64,000 nt of DNA, from NCBI GenBank assembly GCA_035527975.1, contig DATKZM010000037.1, positions 1 to 64,000 on the forward strand. The letters run 5' to 3'. A program made the position numbers and the translations under genes. The notes beneath the pieces are model-generated. The model did no database searches. It was not told the origin of the DNA and saw only the letters and a program-made list of their open reading frames with translations. Positions 16,707 through 24,966 of this stretch are shown here, in pieces. The stretch's first letter is position 1, and every line of letters begins with the position of its first letter. This stretch comes from DATKZM01 sp035527975. Lineage in GTDB: Bacteria; Pseudomonadota; Alphaproteobacteria; JAPULJ01.

Positions 16707-17765
16707 ATGACCACGACCATGCGAATCGAAAGGCAGGCGCTGTGCGGCTTTGTCGCCCGGCTGTTCGGCGCCGTGGGCCTGCCGGAGGAGGAAGCAGGTT
16801 ACGTCGCCGAGACACTGGTCGAGGCGGACGAACAGGGAATAGCCTCGCACGGGGTCATGCTGGTGCCGATGTATCTCGACCGCATTCGCAACGGCTCGAT
16901 CTCGCTCGAGACGCACGGCACGGTTATGGTTGATCACGGGGCGGTTGGCGTCATCGATGCGGGCAACGTTCTCGGCCAATTGACCGCGCGGCAGGCGGTG
17001 GCGCTGACCTACAAAAAAGCAAGGGCTCACGGACTCGGACTGGTCACCGTCCGCAACGGTTTTCATTTCGGCACTGCCGGCCGGTTCGCGCTCGATCTCG
17101 CTGCTTTGGGGACGATCGGGATTGTCATGTGCAACACGCGCCCGTTGCTCCCGGCGCCGGGCGGAAGCGAGGCGATGGTCGGCAACAATCCGCTAGCGAT
17201 CGCCATGCCTTCCGATGATAACGGACCGCCCGTACTGCTCGACATGGCAACCTCGGCGAGCGCGATGGGCAAGATCCGGATGGCAATGGCTGCGGGCGAG
17301 GCGATCCCCGAAGGCTGGGCGACCGACGCCAAGGGCCGTCCGACCACCGACCCGGCAGAAGCGGTGGCCGGCATGTTGTTGCCCACCGGGGGCCCCAAGG
17401 GGTTCGGCCTTGCCTTCATGATCGACCTTCTGTGCGGTGCGCTGTCGGGCGGCGGCTTGGGCGCTGCCGTGCGACCTCTCTATGGCGATGCGTCCGAGCC
17501 GTATAACTGCGCCCATCTTTTCCTGGCGATAAATGTCGAGCACTTCCGCGAACTGGCCGCCTTCACCGAGGTGGTTTCCGGCGCCCGCGACCGGGTGCGC
17601 GGCTCGCGGCCCGCGCCTGGTTTCAAAAAGGTGATGAGCCCCGGCGAGCCGGCCTGGGCGGCGAAACAGGCGGGTGGCGGGTTGTGCCCGGTCGAACCGT
17701 CGGTCTGGCAGGAACTGGCGGCGCTCGCCGATACGCTGGATATCAAGGATGCGATCCCTGCGTGA
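16707..17765 (+). CDS. Ldh-family (malate/L-lactate/sulfolactate type) NAD(P)-dependent dehydrogenase
   Basis: A 352-residue member of the Ldh_2 family, unrelated to classical Rossmann dehydrogenases. Visible are the conserved His48 in IASHGV, His120 in VRNGFHFGTAG, CNTRPLLPAPGGSEAMVGNNP and PKGFGLAFMIDLLCGALSGG. Family members oxidise 2-hydroxyacids or reduce cyclic imines (ureidoglycolate, malate, sulfolactate, delta1-piperideine-2-carboxylate). It sits 24 bases after the cupin gene in the same operon. The C-terminal part of a second gene of this family is at the right edge of the window. Confidence 0.9.
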   Translation: MTTTMRIERQALCGFVARLFGAVGLPEEEAGYVAETLVEADEQGIASHGVMLVPMYLDRIRNGSISLETHGTVMVDHGAVGVIDAGNVLGQLTARQAVALTYKKARAHGLGLVTVRNGFHFGTAGRFALDLAALGTIGIVMCNTRPLLPAPGGSEAMVGNNPLAIAMPSDDNGPPVLLDMATSASAMGKIRMAMAAGEAIPEGWATDAKGRPTTDPAEAVAGMLLPTGGPKGFGLAFMIDLLCGALSGGGLGAAVRPLYGDASEPYNCAHLFLAINVEHFRELAAFTEVVSGARDRVRGSRPAPGFKKVMSPGEPAWAAKQAGGGLCPVEPSVWQELAALADTLDIKDAIPA

Positions 17766-17794
17766 TCTTGCGTCACGCCAAGCGACGAGGACCC

Positions 17795-18196
17795 ATGACA
17801 AAGCAGCAGGTCAACACCGAGAAGGTTCGCGAGCCAAACGGCCACTTCTCGCAAGGCATCGCGATCAAGGCGTCGGGCACGCTGGTCTTTCTGTCGGGGA
17901 TGACCGCCCGCAAACCCGACGGCTCGATCGCCGGCATCGGCGATATCGAGGAACAGACGCGGCAGGTCTGCGAAAATCTGAAAGCGGCGGTCGAAGCGGC
18001 CGGCGGGTCGCTCGACGACATCTGCCGGGTCGACGTCTATATCCGGAACATGGAGCATTTCGACCAGATCCACAAAATCCGCCGCCAATACTTCACGGCG
18101 CCGCCGCCGGCCTCGACGATGGTGGAGGTGACGAAATTCACCTCGCCGGACTATCTCATCGAGATCAACGCAATCGCCGTCCTCGGCGATGGCTGA
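17795..18196 (+). CDS. Rid (YjgF/YER057c/UK114) family protein without the canonical RidA arginine
   Basis: A 133-residue Rid-family subunit, expected to form a trimer. The opening strand region HFSQGIAIKASGTLVFLSGM and the GDIEEQTRQVCENLKAAVEAAGG helix are standard. At the position of the RidA imine-deaminase arginine the sequence is PPASTMVEV, giving Ser107, while Glu123 is kept. This places it outside the archetypal RidA group and nearer the divergent Rid subfamilies, which include 2-aminomuconate deaminase. The start at 17795 has ACGAGG 6 bases upstream. Beside a VOC dioxygenase and an ACMSD-like amidohydrolase, a role in aminomuconate or enamine deamination is a reasonable inference. Confidence 0.88.
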   Translation: MTKQQVNTEKVREPNGHFSQGIAIKASGTLVFLSGMTARKPDGSIAGIGDIEEQTRQVCENLKAAVEAAGGSLDDICRVDVYIRNMEHFDQIHKIRRQYFTAPPPASTMVEVTKFTSPDYLIEINAIAVLGDG

Positions 18197-18241
18197 GCGG
18201 GCGGAGCCGGCACCCGGGACACCGGCGCGAAGGAGGGCATA

Positions 18242-19177
18242 ATGTCGACACCGGCCGTGCAGGGCCTGAGCGGTTTTGGCCTCGAGGTCCCCGACCTTGA
18301 GGAAGCGACCGCGTTCTATACCGCCTTCGGACTGGAGGCGAAGCGGCGCGGCGACGCGGTGGTTCTCGGCTGCCCCGGCCGCGATCATGCCGAAGTCGCG
18401 CTGGTCAAGGGTCCCGTCAAGCGGCTACACCACGTCTCCTTTTTCATCCGCACCGGCGAGGCAGACGCCTTCGCCGACAAGCTGAAGAAAGCTGGCTTGG
18501 AAGTGCGCGAAGACGCCCCTGACGATTGGCCGCGCGAGGGGCTGTGGTTCCAGGACCCGTGGGGTACCTGGATCCACCTCAATTCAGGCGGGGCGCATGC
18601 TGCCGACCCGCCCGCCGGTCCGCCGTCCAACCTCTACGACCGTTCGGAGCGGGTCGACATGCATCTGTGGCGCGAGCTCAAGAAGGACCGCCCGCCCCGG
18701 CGCATCGGTCACATGCTCTTGTTCACTCAGGATTGGGAAAAGGCCGAAGGCTTCTTCCAGAGCGCGCTCGGTCTCAGGACCAGCGACCGAGTAACCGGCA
18801 AGGTTACCTTCATGGCGGCGGGCGACGGCATCATCGATCACCATTGTTTCGGCCTCATCAACAGCACCCATCGCGGCTTCCAGCATGCGAGCTTCCAGGT
18901 ATCGGGGTACGACGACATCGGCTTCGGTGCCTGGCGGATGAGAGAGGCGGGCTACAAGGAAGGCTTCGGGCCGGGCCGGCACGCCTTGGCCTCCAACCTC
19001 TTCTATTATACGCGGGACCCTTGGGGCAGCTGGGTCGAGTACTACGCCGATATGGACAAAATCTCGCCGGATTGGACCTGCAACGATTTCGACGCGCTGC
19101 CTTATATCTGGGGTCCGGAATGGTCGCCAGAGTTCTGGGGCGGTGAGATGAACGCCAATCTCGAGCCGGCGAGCTGA
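18242..19177 (+). CDS. Two-domain VOC protein, type I extradiol dioxygenase-like
   Basis: A 311-residue protein with two vicinal-oxygen-chelate domains (about 8-115 and 154-275), as in catechol 2,3-dioxygenases. The C-terminal domain keeps a full 2-His-1-carboxylate triad: His157 (RIGHMLLF), His215 (RGFQHASFQV) and Glu266 (WVEYYADMD). These are the Fe(II) ligands of type I extradiol enzymes, which cleave catechols or aminophenols beside the hydroxyls. An AAGGAGG ribosome site precedes the ATG. It lies between the Rid gene and an ACMSD-like amidohydrolase gene, a context that supports meta-ring cleavage; substrate specificity cannot be set from sequence alone. Confidence 0.88.
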   Translation: MSTPAVQGLSGFGLEVPDLEEATAFYTAFGLEAKRRGDAVVLGCPGRDHAEVALVKGPVKRLHHVSFFIRTGEADAFADKLKKAGLEVREDAPDDWPREGLWFQDPWGTWIHLNSGGAHAADPPAGPPSNLYDRSERVDMHLWRELKKDRPPRRIGHMLLFTQDWEKAEGFFQSALGLRTSDRVTGKVTFMAAGDGIIDHHCFGLINSTHRGFQHASFQVSGYDDIGFGAWRMREAGYKEGFGPGRHALASNLFYYTRDPWGSWVEYYADMDKISPDWTCNDFDALPYIWGPEWSPEFWGGEMNANLEPAS

Positions 19178-19193
19178 ATGTGCGGCGCGGCCC

Positions 19194-20159
19194 ATGGTTG
19201 ATCCGGCCGCCGAGGCGATCGCCTGGGACGTACACGCCCATCTCGTGCCGTTCATGCCCGAGCGACTGGGATCGATAGACGAGGTAAGCGCAGTCGAGGG
19301 AAGGCTCAAGATCGACGGCCATTTGCTGGGCATCGGCGATCTGTTCGAACCGTCGCGGCTGGTCGACTGGATGGGCGAGAACCAGATCGCGCGCGCGCTT
19401 GTCTCCGCGCCACCGCCGACCTACCGACCCCACCTGGACGCGGGTGCGGCCCGGCAATGGTCCGGCTATCTCAATGATGGGCTGATCGACATCTGCGCGG
19501 CGTTCAAGAGAACGCTCCAACCGATGCTGCATTTGCCGATCCGCCATCCCGACCTGGCCGCCGAGATTGTAGGAGCCGGCTCCGATGCCTCCGTCAATCG
19601 GTTCTCGCTTCCGGCCGGGGCGTCGGGCGACCGGGTTCTGTCGGACCCGGAGTTCGAGCCGCTTTGGTCGGCGCTGGCGGCATGCAATGCCTTCGTGTTC
19701 ATTCATCCGGCGACATGCTGCGACGGCCGCCTAGGGACCTTCTATCTGGAGAACTTGGTCGGCAATCCGTATGAGACGACCGTTGCCGCCGCGCACCTCC
19801 TGTTCGGCGGGGTGCTGGAGCGCTTCCCGGCCATCAACTTCTGTCTCGCACACGGTGGCGGGGCCCTGGCTATGCTGGCCGGACGATGGCAGCGCGGCTT
19901 CGATACCGCCAGGCCGGGGATCGACACAACACGAGCCCCGCCCGCCGACCTGGTCCGCCGATTCTCCGTCGACTGTATTCTGCATGATGCGGGCGCGATC
20001 GCGGTCGCGGCCCAGACGGTTGGCGAAAGCAACGTGCTGTTTGGCTCCGATTGGCCCTTCCCCATGGGCCTGCCAGAACCGCACCGGCAGCTCGCCTCGT
20101 TGGCTCCCAAACTGCGACGGGGTATCTTGAGTGAAAATGCTTCGGCTATCGTTGGATAG
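19194..20159 (+). CDS. Amidohydrolase-2 family protein (ACMSD/gamma-resorcylate decarboxylase-like)
   Basis: A 321-residue TIM-barrel metal enzyme. Ligands of the ACMSD family are all present: His14 and His16 (DVHAHLVP), His171 (FVFIHP), the catalytic His220 (LAHGGG) and Asp286 (LFGSDWPFP). Members decarboxylate 2-amino-3-carboxymuconate 6-semialdehyde, resorcylates and similar compounds, or hydrolyse lactones. It starts 17 bases after the VOC gene and ends the apparent operon. Together with a ring-cleavage-type VOC enzyme and a Rid protein it parallels the decarboxylase and deaminase steps of aminophenol/3-hydroxyanthranilate meta pathways, although the aldehyde dehydrogenase of that route is absent. 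Confidence 0.9.
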   Translation: MVDPAAEAIAWDVHAHLVPFMPERLGSIDEVSAVEGRLKIDGHLLGIGDLFEPSRLVDWMGENQIARALVSAPPPTYRPHLDAGAARQWSGYLNDGLIDICAAFKRTLQPMLHLPIRHPDLAAEIVGAGSDASVNRFSLPAGASGDRVLSDPEFEPLWSALAACNAFVFIHPATCCDGRLGTFYLENLVGNPYETTVAAAHLLFGGVLERFPAINFCLAHGGGALAMLAGRWQRGFDTARPGIDTTRAPPADLVRRFSVDCILHDAGAIAVAAQTVGESNVLFGSDWPFPMGLPEPHRQLASLAPKLRRGILSENASAIVG

Positions 20160-20291
20160 CAATTGTTCTTCGGACATCGAAAGAACCAGCATTCAAATCG
20201 ACCCACGCTCTTTTCTGCCAGATACGAACGCAAAACCGCGATGCCCTGTAGTTCGGCGCAAGACCCGGCCGATCGACAAATCACTCGCGGG

Positions 20292-20354
20292 TTAGAGCAT
20301 TTTCCACTTTCGTGGAATCGGCAGTCCAGGCTGGCCGTCTGGATCTTGATCTAG
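20292..20354. repeat. CTAG-bounded repeat element, diverged copy
   Basis: Bases 20294-20321 read AGAGCATTTTCCACTTTCGT then GGAATCGG and are identical to 29415-29442; the outer CTAG is TTAG here. The right half differs from the 29413 copy and ends in CTAG at 20351-20354, whose first three bases are the stop codon of the minus-strand membrane protein gene. CCAC/GTGG around TTTC forms a small hairpin. The element lies between convergent genes. Confidence 0.6.
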
Positions 20355-21058
20355 GCCGTCGGCGCGTCATGGTGGCGGCGCCGGGCGGCGGCGGCGGCGA
20401 CCGCGCATAATATCGTCAGCGTGGCTAACTCCCCTGTCTCCTCGATCACCTGCAGCGCCCAAACCAGCCACACCGATTCGAAAAAGAGGAGCGCGTGCAG
20501 CAGGTCTATGCCGCCGGCGAAAAAACCCATGATCACGAATAAGAGCGCGAGAACGACGCCGACCCCCGCATGCAATCCGGCCGAGCGCGCCGCCGCGAAG
20601 AGAAGCAGCCAAAGCAGGAGGACGCCGGCCGCCGCGACGCCGAGCGCCTCGCCCATATGCGGCGCCATCTCGGGAAATCGTGCCTGAAGGCCGAGCCGTG
20701 CGCCGATAAGGCTGCCGATCCAGACGTGGAGACGCAGCCCGCCAATCGCAACGAGGGCGGCTAGCACTGCCGCCGCGCCCGCATAGACAGGCTGGCGCGA
20801 AATCACGTAGGCGCGAATGAGGAAGGCTGCCAGCAGGCCCGCCAGAACGATCTTGAAGAGCGCGGCATAGTTGTCCTCTTCCATCAGATCGAAACGAGGA
20901 TTGCGCAAGGCGTCCACCACCCAGATTTTTTCGGTGCTGAGGATGTGGCCGACATGGAGCAGTACGAAGGCCAGATCGATCACGAAGACGATGCAGACAA
21001 TCGTCGCGATCGGCCGGTCACCCCGTATGATCGCCGCGAGCCGGGCAATGCTGCGCAT
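20351..21058 (-). CDS. Integral membrane protein of unknown function
   Basis: A 235-residue hydrophobic protein with about six membrane-spanning segments, beginning with IATIVCIVFVIDLAFVLLHVG and ending in a basic/His tail (AAAARRRHHDAPTA). A soluble stretch with ALRNPRFDLMEEDNYAALFK lies after the first helix; aromatic-rich helices FFAGGIDLLHALLFFESVWL come near the C-terminus. I do not recognise a family. It is convergent with the amidohydrolase gene, and its stop codon lies inside the right end of the repeat element at 20292-20354. No partner gene nearby suggests a role. Confidence 0.7.
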   Translation of the reverse strand: MRSIARLAAIIRGDRPIATIVCIVFVIDLAFVLLHVGHILSTEKIWVVDALRNPRFDLMEEDNYAALFKIVLAGLLAAFLIRAYVISRQPVYAGAAAVLAALVAIGGLRLHVWIGSLIGARLGLQARFPEMAPHMGEALGVAAAGVLLLWLLLFAAARSAGLHAGVGVVLALLFVIMGFFAGGIDLLHALLFFESVWLVWALQVIEETGELATLTILCAVAAAAARRRHHDAPTA

Positions 21059-21224
21059 GGCCGCAGGTAGGCTGAGCAGCGCGGCCCAGCCGGTCCGGGA
21101 GCCCTCTTGTGTGCTTTCTAAAAGAGCTGGCGTTCCGACTATCTCAGGAACCCTTCATGGGCGGCCCTCAGACCGTCGGGCCGGGCGCGCCACGTGACCG
21201 AGCGGCAAGCGGGCGTCGCAAAAT

Positions 21225-21800
21225 CTATTTCCTCACGAACATCGACGCGCTCAGGAGACTGGAATTCGGCCGTGCTTTCCCGGCGTAGTGGAACGTCTGG
21301 ATGTAGAGCGTCTTCGTCTGGGCTTTCCAGGCATGCACCCGCATCGCCCCCTGGTCCCAGGTCTCGTCGCCCTTGCGTCCTATGATCTTCGCCAGCGCGG
21401 CCAGGACAGCGCCTTTGTTGAACCGATTGGGCAGCAACAGCGAACAAGCATAATTTACCGAATTGGCGAAATCCGGAGCCGCGGCCTTCATTTGTTTGTC
21501 GGGCTTGGACCTGGTCACGAGAAGAGTGAATTTCGCGCCGAAATCGGTGAACTGCCAGCCGTGGAATTCATCGGCCGGAACTTGCGGCTGGTAGGGCTTG
21601 AGCGCATTGCCTGACAGCTTCGAGAACTTGTTCGCCGTGGCAAGCGCGGCGATTGCTTTGATGTTGGGCAGCTTGCTGAGGCAGACAAGATCGAACATTT
21701 TCGCCGTCCGCGCCGGTCCCGGTTTTGCCGGTAATCCTTGTGCGATTGCTGGACCAGAGATTGCCAATATCCCGATGAGCACCGCCAACCGCATGATCAA
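21225..21800 (-). CDS. Secreted/periplasmic protein of unknown function
   Basis: A 191-residue protein with a clear signal peptide (MRLAVLIGILAISGPAIAQG, cleavage likely after AIA). The mature part has one early cysteine (FDLVCLSKLP), a second in NYACSLLLP, and regions rich in Lys, Trp and Phe. The two cysteines could form a periplasmic disulfide. I recognise no catalytic motif or family. The start may be at 21800 or, two codons later, at 21794. It is transcribed alone on the minus strand and is divergent from the binding-protein gene at 22000. Confidence 0.65.
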   Translation of the reverse strand: MIMRLAVLIGILAISGPAIAQGLPAKPGPARTAKMFDLVCLSKLPNIKAIAALATANKFSKLSGNALKPYQPQVPADEFHGWQFTDFGAKFTLLVTRSKPDKQMKAAAPDFANSVNYACSLLLPNRFNKGAVLAALAKIIGRKGDETWDQGAMRVHAWKAQTKTLYIQTFHYAGKARPNSSLLSASMFVRK

Positions 21801-21999
21801 AATTCACCTCGTTTCGACAATTGTGGGCCTGCGGTCTTATAGGATCGGCGGCGGCCTCGATCAAGCAGCTCGGCGGGCTTGGCCGCGTTTCGTTTGCACC
21901 GGCCTGCGGTTCATGTAGCATTGTCGCAGGCGGCGGGCGCGCGCAGCGATAAGAGGCTGCGCATAACCATGCGAATGCAAACAAGGTAAGGAAGAACCC

Positions 22000-23253
22000 A
22001 TGGCCAGGCTCAACACAGTGTATTACGACCGACACGGCCGGCGGATGAGCCGCCGGCGCTTCGCGGGGCTCGCCGCGGCGACCGCGGTGGCTGCGGCGAC
22101 GCCGCTTAGACATGGCCTTGCCGCCAGCAAGCTCAAGGTCGGTATCCTGCTACCGCGATCGGGGCCTCAGGGTCAGATCGGCGCCGACTGCCTGCGCGGT
22201 GTCGAGGTTGGCGTTCCGCTCCTCAGGGCCAAGGGTTTCCCCGAACTTGAGCTCATGCACGCGGACACCGAGACCAAGGTCGACGTCGCCCGCAGCCAGG
22301 CCGCGAAATTGATCAGCAGCGGGGCGCAGCTCATCATCGGCTGCTTCGATTCGGGCGCAACCATGGCCGCGGCGCAGGTCTGCGAGCAGAACAACATCCC
22401 GCTCGTGGTCAACATCGCCGCCGTGCCGAAACTGACCGAGCTCGGCTACAAGTGGGTTTTCCGCAATTTCCCGACCGGACCGATGATCGTCAAGGACGCG
22501 TTCCTGAACCAAAAGGAGCTGTTCGCGATTGCCGGCCGGGCGCCGAAGACGGTGGCGTTGCTTCACGTCAACGACACGTTCGGGACCAGTCTCGCCGGCG
22601 CGTTGTTCGCGCTGGCACCGCGATTCAAGATGCCATACAAGATCGTTGAGAAGGTCGCCTACAATCCTTACGGCCGCGAGTTCGCTGGCGAGATCCGCAA
22701 GGCCAAGGCCTCCAAGGCAGAGGCTGTGTGGATGGTCAGCCGGCTGAACGACGCAATTGCGCTCACCCGGGAGATGGTCAAGCAGCGCTACGAGCCGATG
22801 GGCATTATGTCGACCGGCCCCGGCTGGTACGAAGACGCCTATCTGCGCGCCATGGGCAAATATGGCGACGACGTGGTCAGCCTGGTGCCATGGCACGATG
22901 CGACCAAGCCGATGTCGCGCTCGCTGGCGGCGGCCTTCGCCCAACGCTTCCCCAACCGCAATCTTGGGCCCAACCACTCGCATACCTTCGAGGCATTGCT
23001 GGTCGCCTCCGATGCATTCAAGCGGGCGGGCACGACGAAGAACACGGCGCTGCAGGCGGCCCTGCAGGCGACCGACATCAAGGACAACGTCTCCACGGGC
23101 CCCGGCATCAAATTCAACGCGAAGGGCCAGAACCCGGAAACCAAGAACTCCGGTGTGCAGAACCGCGGCGGTAAGCCGCTGGTGATCCTGCCCAAGAGGG
23201 TCGCCGTCACAAAGCCGATCTGGCCGATGCGGGGATGGCGCAAACGCGGCTAG
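22000..23253 (+). CDS. Branched-chain amino acid-type ABC transporter substrate-binding protein (Tat-exported)
   Basis: A 417-residue Peripla_BP_6 family binding protein. The N-terminus carries a twin-arginine signal (SRRRFAGLAAATAVAAA), followed by the Liv-type opening LKVGILLPRSGPQGQIG and LISSGAQLIIGCFDSGATMAAAQ. Family members bind branched-chain amino acids, amides, urea or aromatic acids. A ribosome site AAGGAAG precedes the ATG. It faces away from the livHMGF genes across one intervening gene and is the only Liv-type binding protein in the window, so it probably serves that permease. Export by Tat implies folding or cofactor-free assembly in the cytoplasm first. Confidence 0.9.
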   Translation: MARLNTVYYDRHGRRMSRRRFAGLAAATAVAAATPLRHGLAASKLKVGILLPRSGPQGQIGADCLRGVEVGVPLLRAKGFPELELMHADTETKVDVARSQAAKLISSGAQLIIGCFDSGATMAAAQVCEQNNIPLVVNIAAVPKLTELGYKWVFRNFPTGPMIVKDAFLNQKELFAIAGRAPKTVALLHVNDTFGTSLAGALFALAPRFKMPYKIVEKVAYNPYGREFAGEIRKAKASKAEAVWMVSRLNDAIALTREMVKQRYEPMGIMSTGPGWYEDAYLRAMGKYGDDVVSLVPWHDATKPMSRSLAAAFAQRFPNRNLGPNHSHTFEALLVASDAFKRAGTTKNTALQAALQATDIKDNVSTGPGIKFNAKGQNPETKNSGVQNRGGKPLVILPKRVAVTKPIWPMRGWRKRG

Positions 23254-23401
23254 CGACGCCGGCGCCAAACCGGACCGCCGGCCGTATCGAGCGACGGGCA
23301 TGGGATGAGGGCGTGAGCGCGTTGCTGCGCCCCTCCCGGTGCCCGGCTCGGATCGGTTGGCGGCCTTACCGTGGGCTTGGTGAAACAGGGATGAACGAGG
23401 C

Positions 23402-24199
23402 GTGATCCGCCCCACTCGCGTCGGCATCGTCGGCTTCGGCTTCATCGGAGCGAAACTCTACGAGGCGCTGAGCGACGCACACGAACCGGGGCTGGACGTC
23501 GCCTTCGTCTGGAACCGCTCGCCCGGCCGGCTGGCGGCCCTGCCCGAGCCCTTGCGGCTCGAGGCGCTCGACGGGTTCGCCGCGCACCAGCCCGACCTCA
23601 TCGTCGAGCTTGCCCACCCTGATATTACCCGCAAGTTCGGGGCGGCTTTTCTGGCAGCTGCCGACTACCTGCCGCTCTCGGTCTCGGCCCTGGTCGACGA
23701 AGCGCTCGAAACCCGGCTCACGGAAGCCGCCGCCGCCCACGGAACCCGCCTGCTCATCCCGCATGGCGCCCTCATCGGCGTTGACAATCTGCGCGAGGGT
23801 GCGGCCAACTGGCGCGAAGTCACCATCACGTTCGAGAAGCACCCCGCGGCAATCGATTTTTCCGAATCGGGTCTCGGCCAGGAACCAATCACCGAACGGA
23901 CGGTGGTCTTCGAAGGCAGCGCGCGCGAGATCGGCCGGCTGTTCCCGCGCAACGTCAACACGATGGTGACCTGTGCGCTTGCGACCGTCGGCCTCGACCG
24001 CTGCCGGGCGCGCCTGATCGCCGACCCGGCACTCAGCGTCGGCATTGCCGAGGTCGAGGCGGTTGGCGCAGACGGCGCAACGCTCACCAGCCGCAAGGAA
24101 CAGCCGATGGCCGGCGTCTCCGGCACCGAGATGTTTGGCTCAATCCTGGGCTCGGTGCTGCGCGCGGCGGGGGCGCGCCGCAGCTTTGATTTTGTTTGA
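23402..24199 (+). CDS. Aspartate dehydrogenase-like NAD(P)-dependent enzyme (NadX/DUF108 family)
   Basis: A 265-residue protein with a Rossmann motif GFGFIG (residues 11-16) and the domain architecture of L-aspartate dehydrogenases: VELAHPDITRKFG, LIPHGALIGVDNL (the active-site segment that in the family reads SGAIGG.D), FEGSAREIGRLFPRNVNTM and a final GSILGSVLRAA. The family interconverts aspartate and iminoaspartate/oxaloacetate, but some members reduce other imines. Start is GTG at 23402 with GAGG just upstream. It lies 148 bases after the binding-protein gene on the same strand and converges with livF, so it may process the imported amino compound. Confidence 0.83.
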   Translation: MIRPTRVGIVGFGFIGAKLYEALSDAHEPGLDVAFVWNRSPGRLAALPEPLRLEALDGFAAHQPDLIVELAHPDITRKFGAAFLAAADYLPLSVSALVDEALETRLTEAAAAHGTRLLIPHGALIGVDNLREGAANWREVTITFEKHPAAIDFSESGLGQEPITERTVVFEGSAREIGRLFPRNVNTMVTCALATVGLDRCRARLIADPALSVGIAEVEAVGADGATLTSRKEQPMAGVSGTEMFGSILGSVLRAAGARRSFDFV

Positions 24200-24238
24200 A
24201 TGCTGGGATTTCGTCTGAGCGCCAATAAAATCCAGCTT

Positions 24239-24255
24239 GGCCCCGTCATGGGGCC
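24239..24255. terminator. Hairpin between convergent genes
   Basis: GGCCCC (24239-24244) pairs perfectly with GGGGCC (24250-24255) across a 5-base loop, between the convergent aspartate dehydrogenase-like gene and livF. On the minus strand it is followed by AAGCTGGATTTTATTGG, a weak U-rich tail. It may be a terminator for the liv operon. Confidence 0.4.
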
Positions 24256-24258
24256 GCC

Positions 24259-24966
24259 TCACAGCCCCAGATAGGCTTCGCGCACGCGGTCGTCGTGCAG
24301 AAGATCCTCGCCGCGTCCCGACATGACGACGCGGCCGTTCTCCAGCACATAGGCCGTGCCGGCGAGCTTGAGGGAAACAGCGACGTTCTGTTCGACCAGA
24401 ATGATGGTGAGCCCCGCCGCGTTGAGCGCCTTGATGGTTTCGAACACCTCGTGGACCAGCGCCGGGGCAAGGCCCAGCGAGGGCTCGTCGAACATGATCA
24501 GCTCGGGCTGGCCCATCAGGCAGCGACCAATCGACAGCATCTGCTGCTCGCCCCCGGAGAGCGTGCCGGCCTGCTGGCCGGAGCGCTCGGCGAGGCGCGG
24601 GAACATCGTGAACACGCGCTCGATGGTGGCCGCGCGCTTGGCCCGCCCGCGTGGGGGATAGCCGCCGACCTCGAGGTTTTCCAGCACCGTGAGGCCGGCG
24701 AAGATCTGGCGGCCCTCGGCCACCTGGCCGATGCCGAGCGCACAAATGCGGTGGCTTGGCAGGCCGGTAATGTCCTTGCCCTTGTAGGCGATGCGGCCGC
24801 CGCGCGGGCGCTCGATGCCGGCGATGGTGCGGATCAGCGAGGACTTGCCGGCGCCATTGGAGCCGACCACCGCGACGATGGACCCTTCGTCGACGCCAAG
24901 CGATACCGCGGCCAGGGCCTGGGCGTCGCCGTAGTAAAGGTCGAGATCCTCTACTTCCAGAATCAC
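24259..24966 (-). CDS. livF: Liv-type ABC transporter ATPase LivF
   Basis: A 235-residue ATP-binding subunit with Walker A GSNGAGKSS, the Q-loop after LPSHRICALGIGQVAEGRQIF (typical of LivF), signature LSGGEQQM, Walker B LIMFDEPSLGLAP and the switch His replaced by the usual VEQN segment. The start is GTG at 24966: it overlaps the livG stop (GTGA) and has AGAGGAAG upstream, while the longer in-frame start has neither. It is the last gene of the livHMGF operon, and with LivG it drives import of an amino-acid-like or amide substrate. Confidence 0.93.
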   Translation of the reverse strand: MILEVEDLDLYYGDAQALAAVSLGVDEGSIVAVVGSNGAGKSSLIRTIAGIERPRGGRIAYKGKDITGLPSHRICALGIGQVAEGRQIFAGLTVLENLEVGGYPPRGRAKRAATIERVFTMFPRLAERSGQQAGTLSGGEQQMLSIGRCLMGQPELIMFDEPSLGLAPALVHEVFETIKALNAAGLTIILVEQNVAVSLKLAGTAYVLENGRVVMSGRGEDLLHDDRVREAYLGL

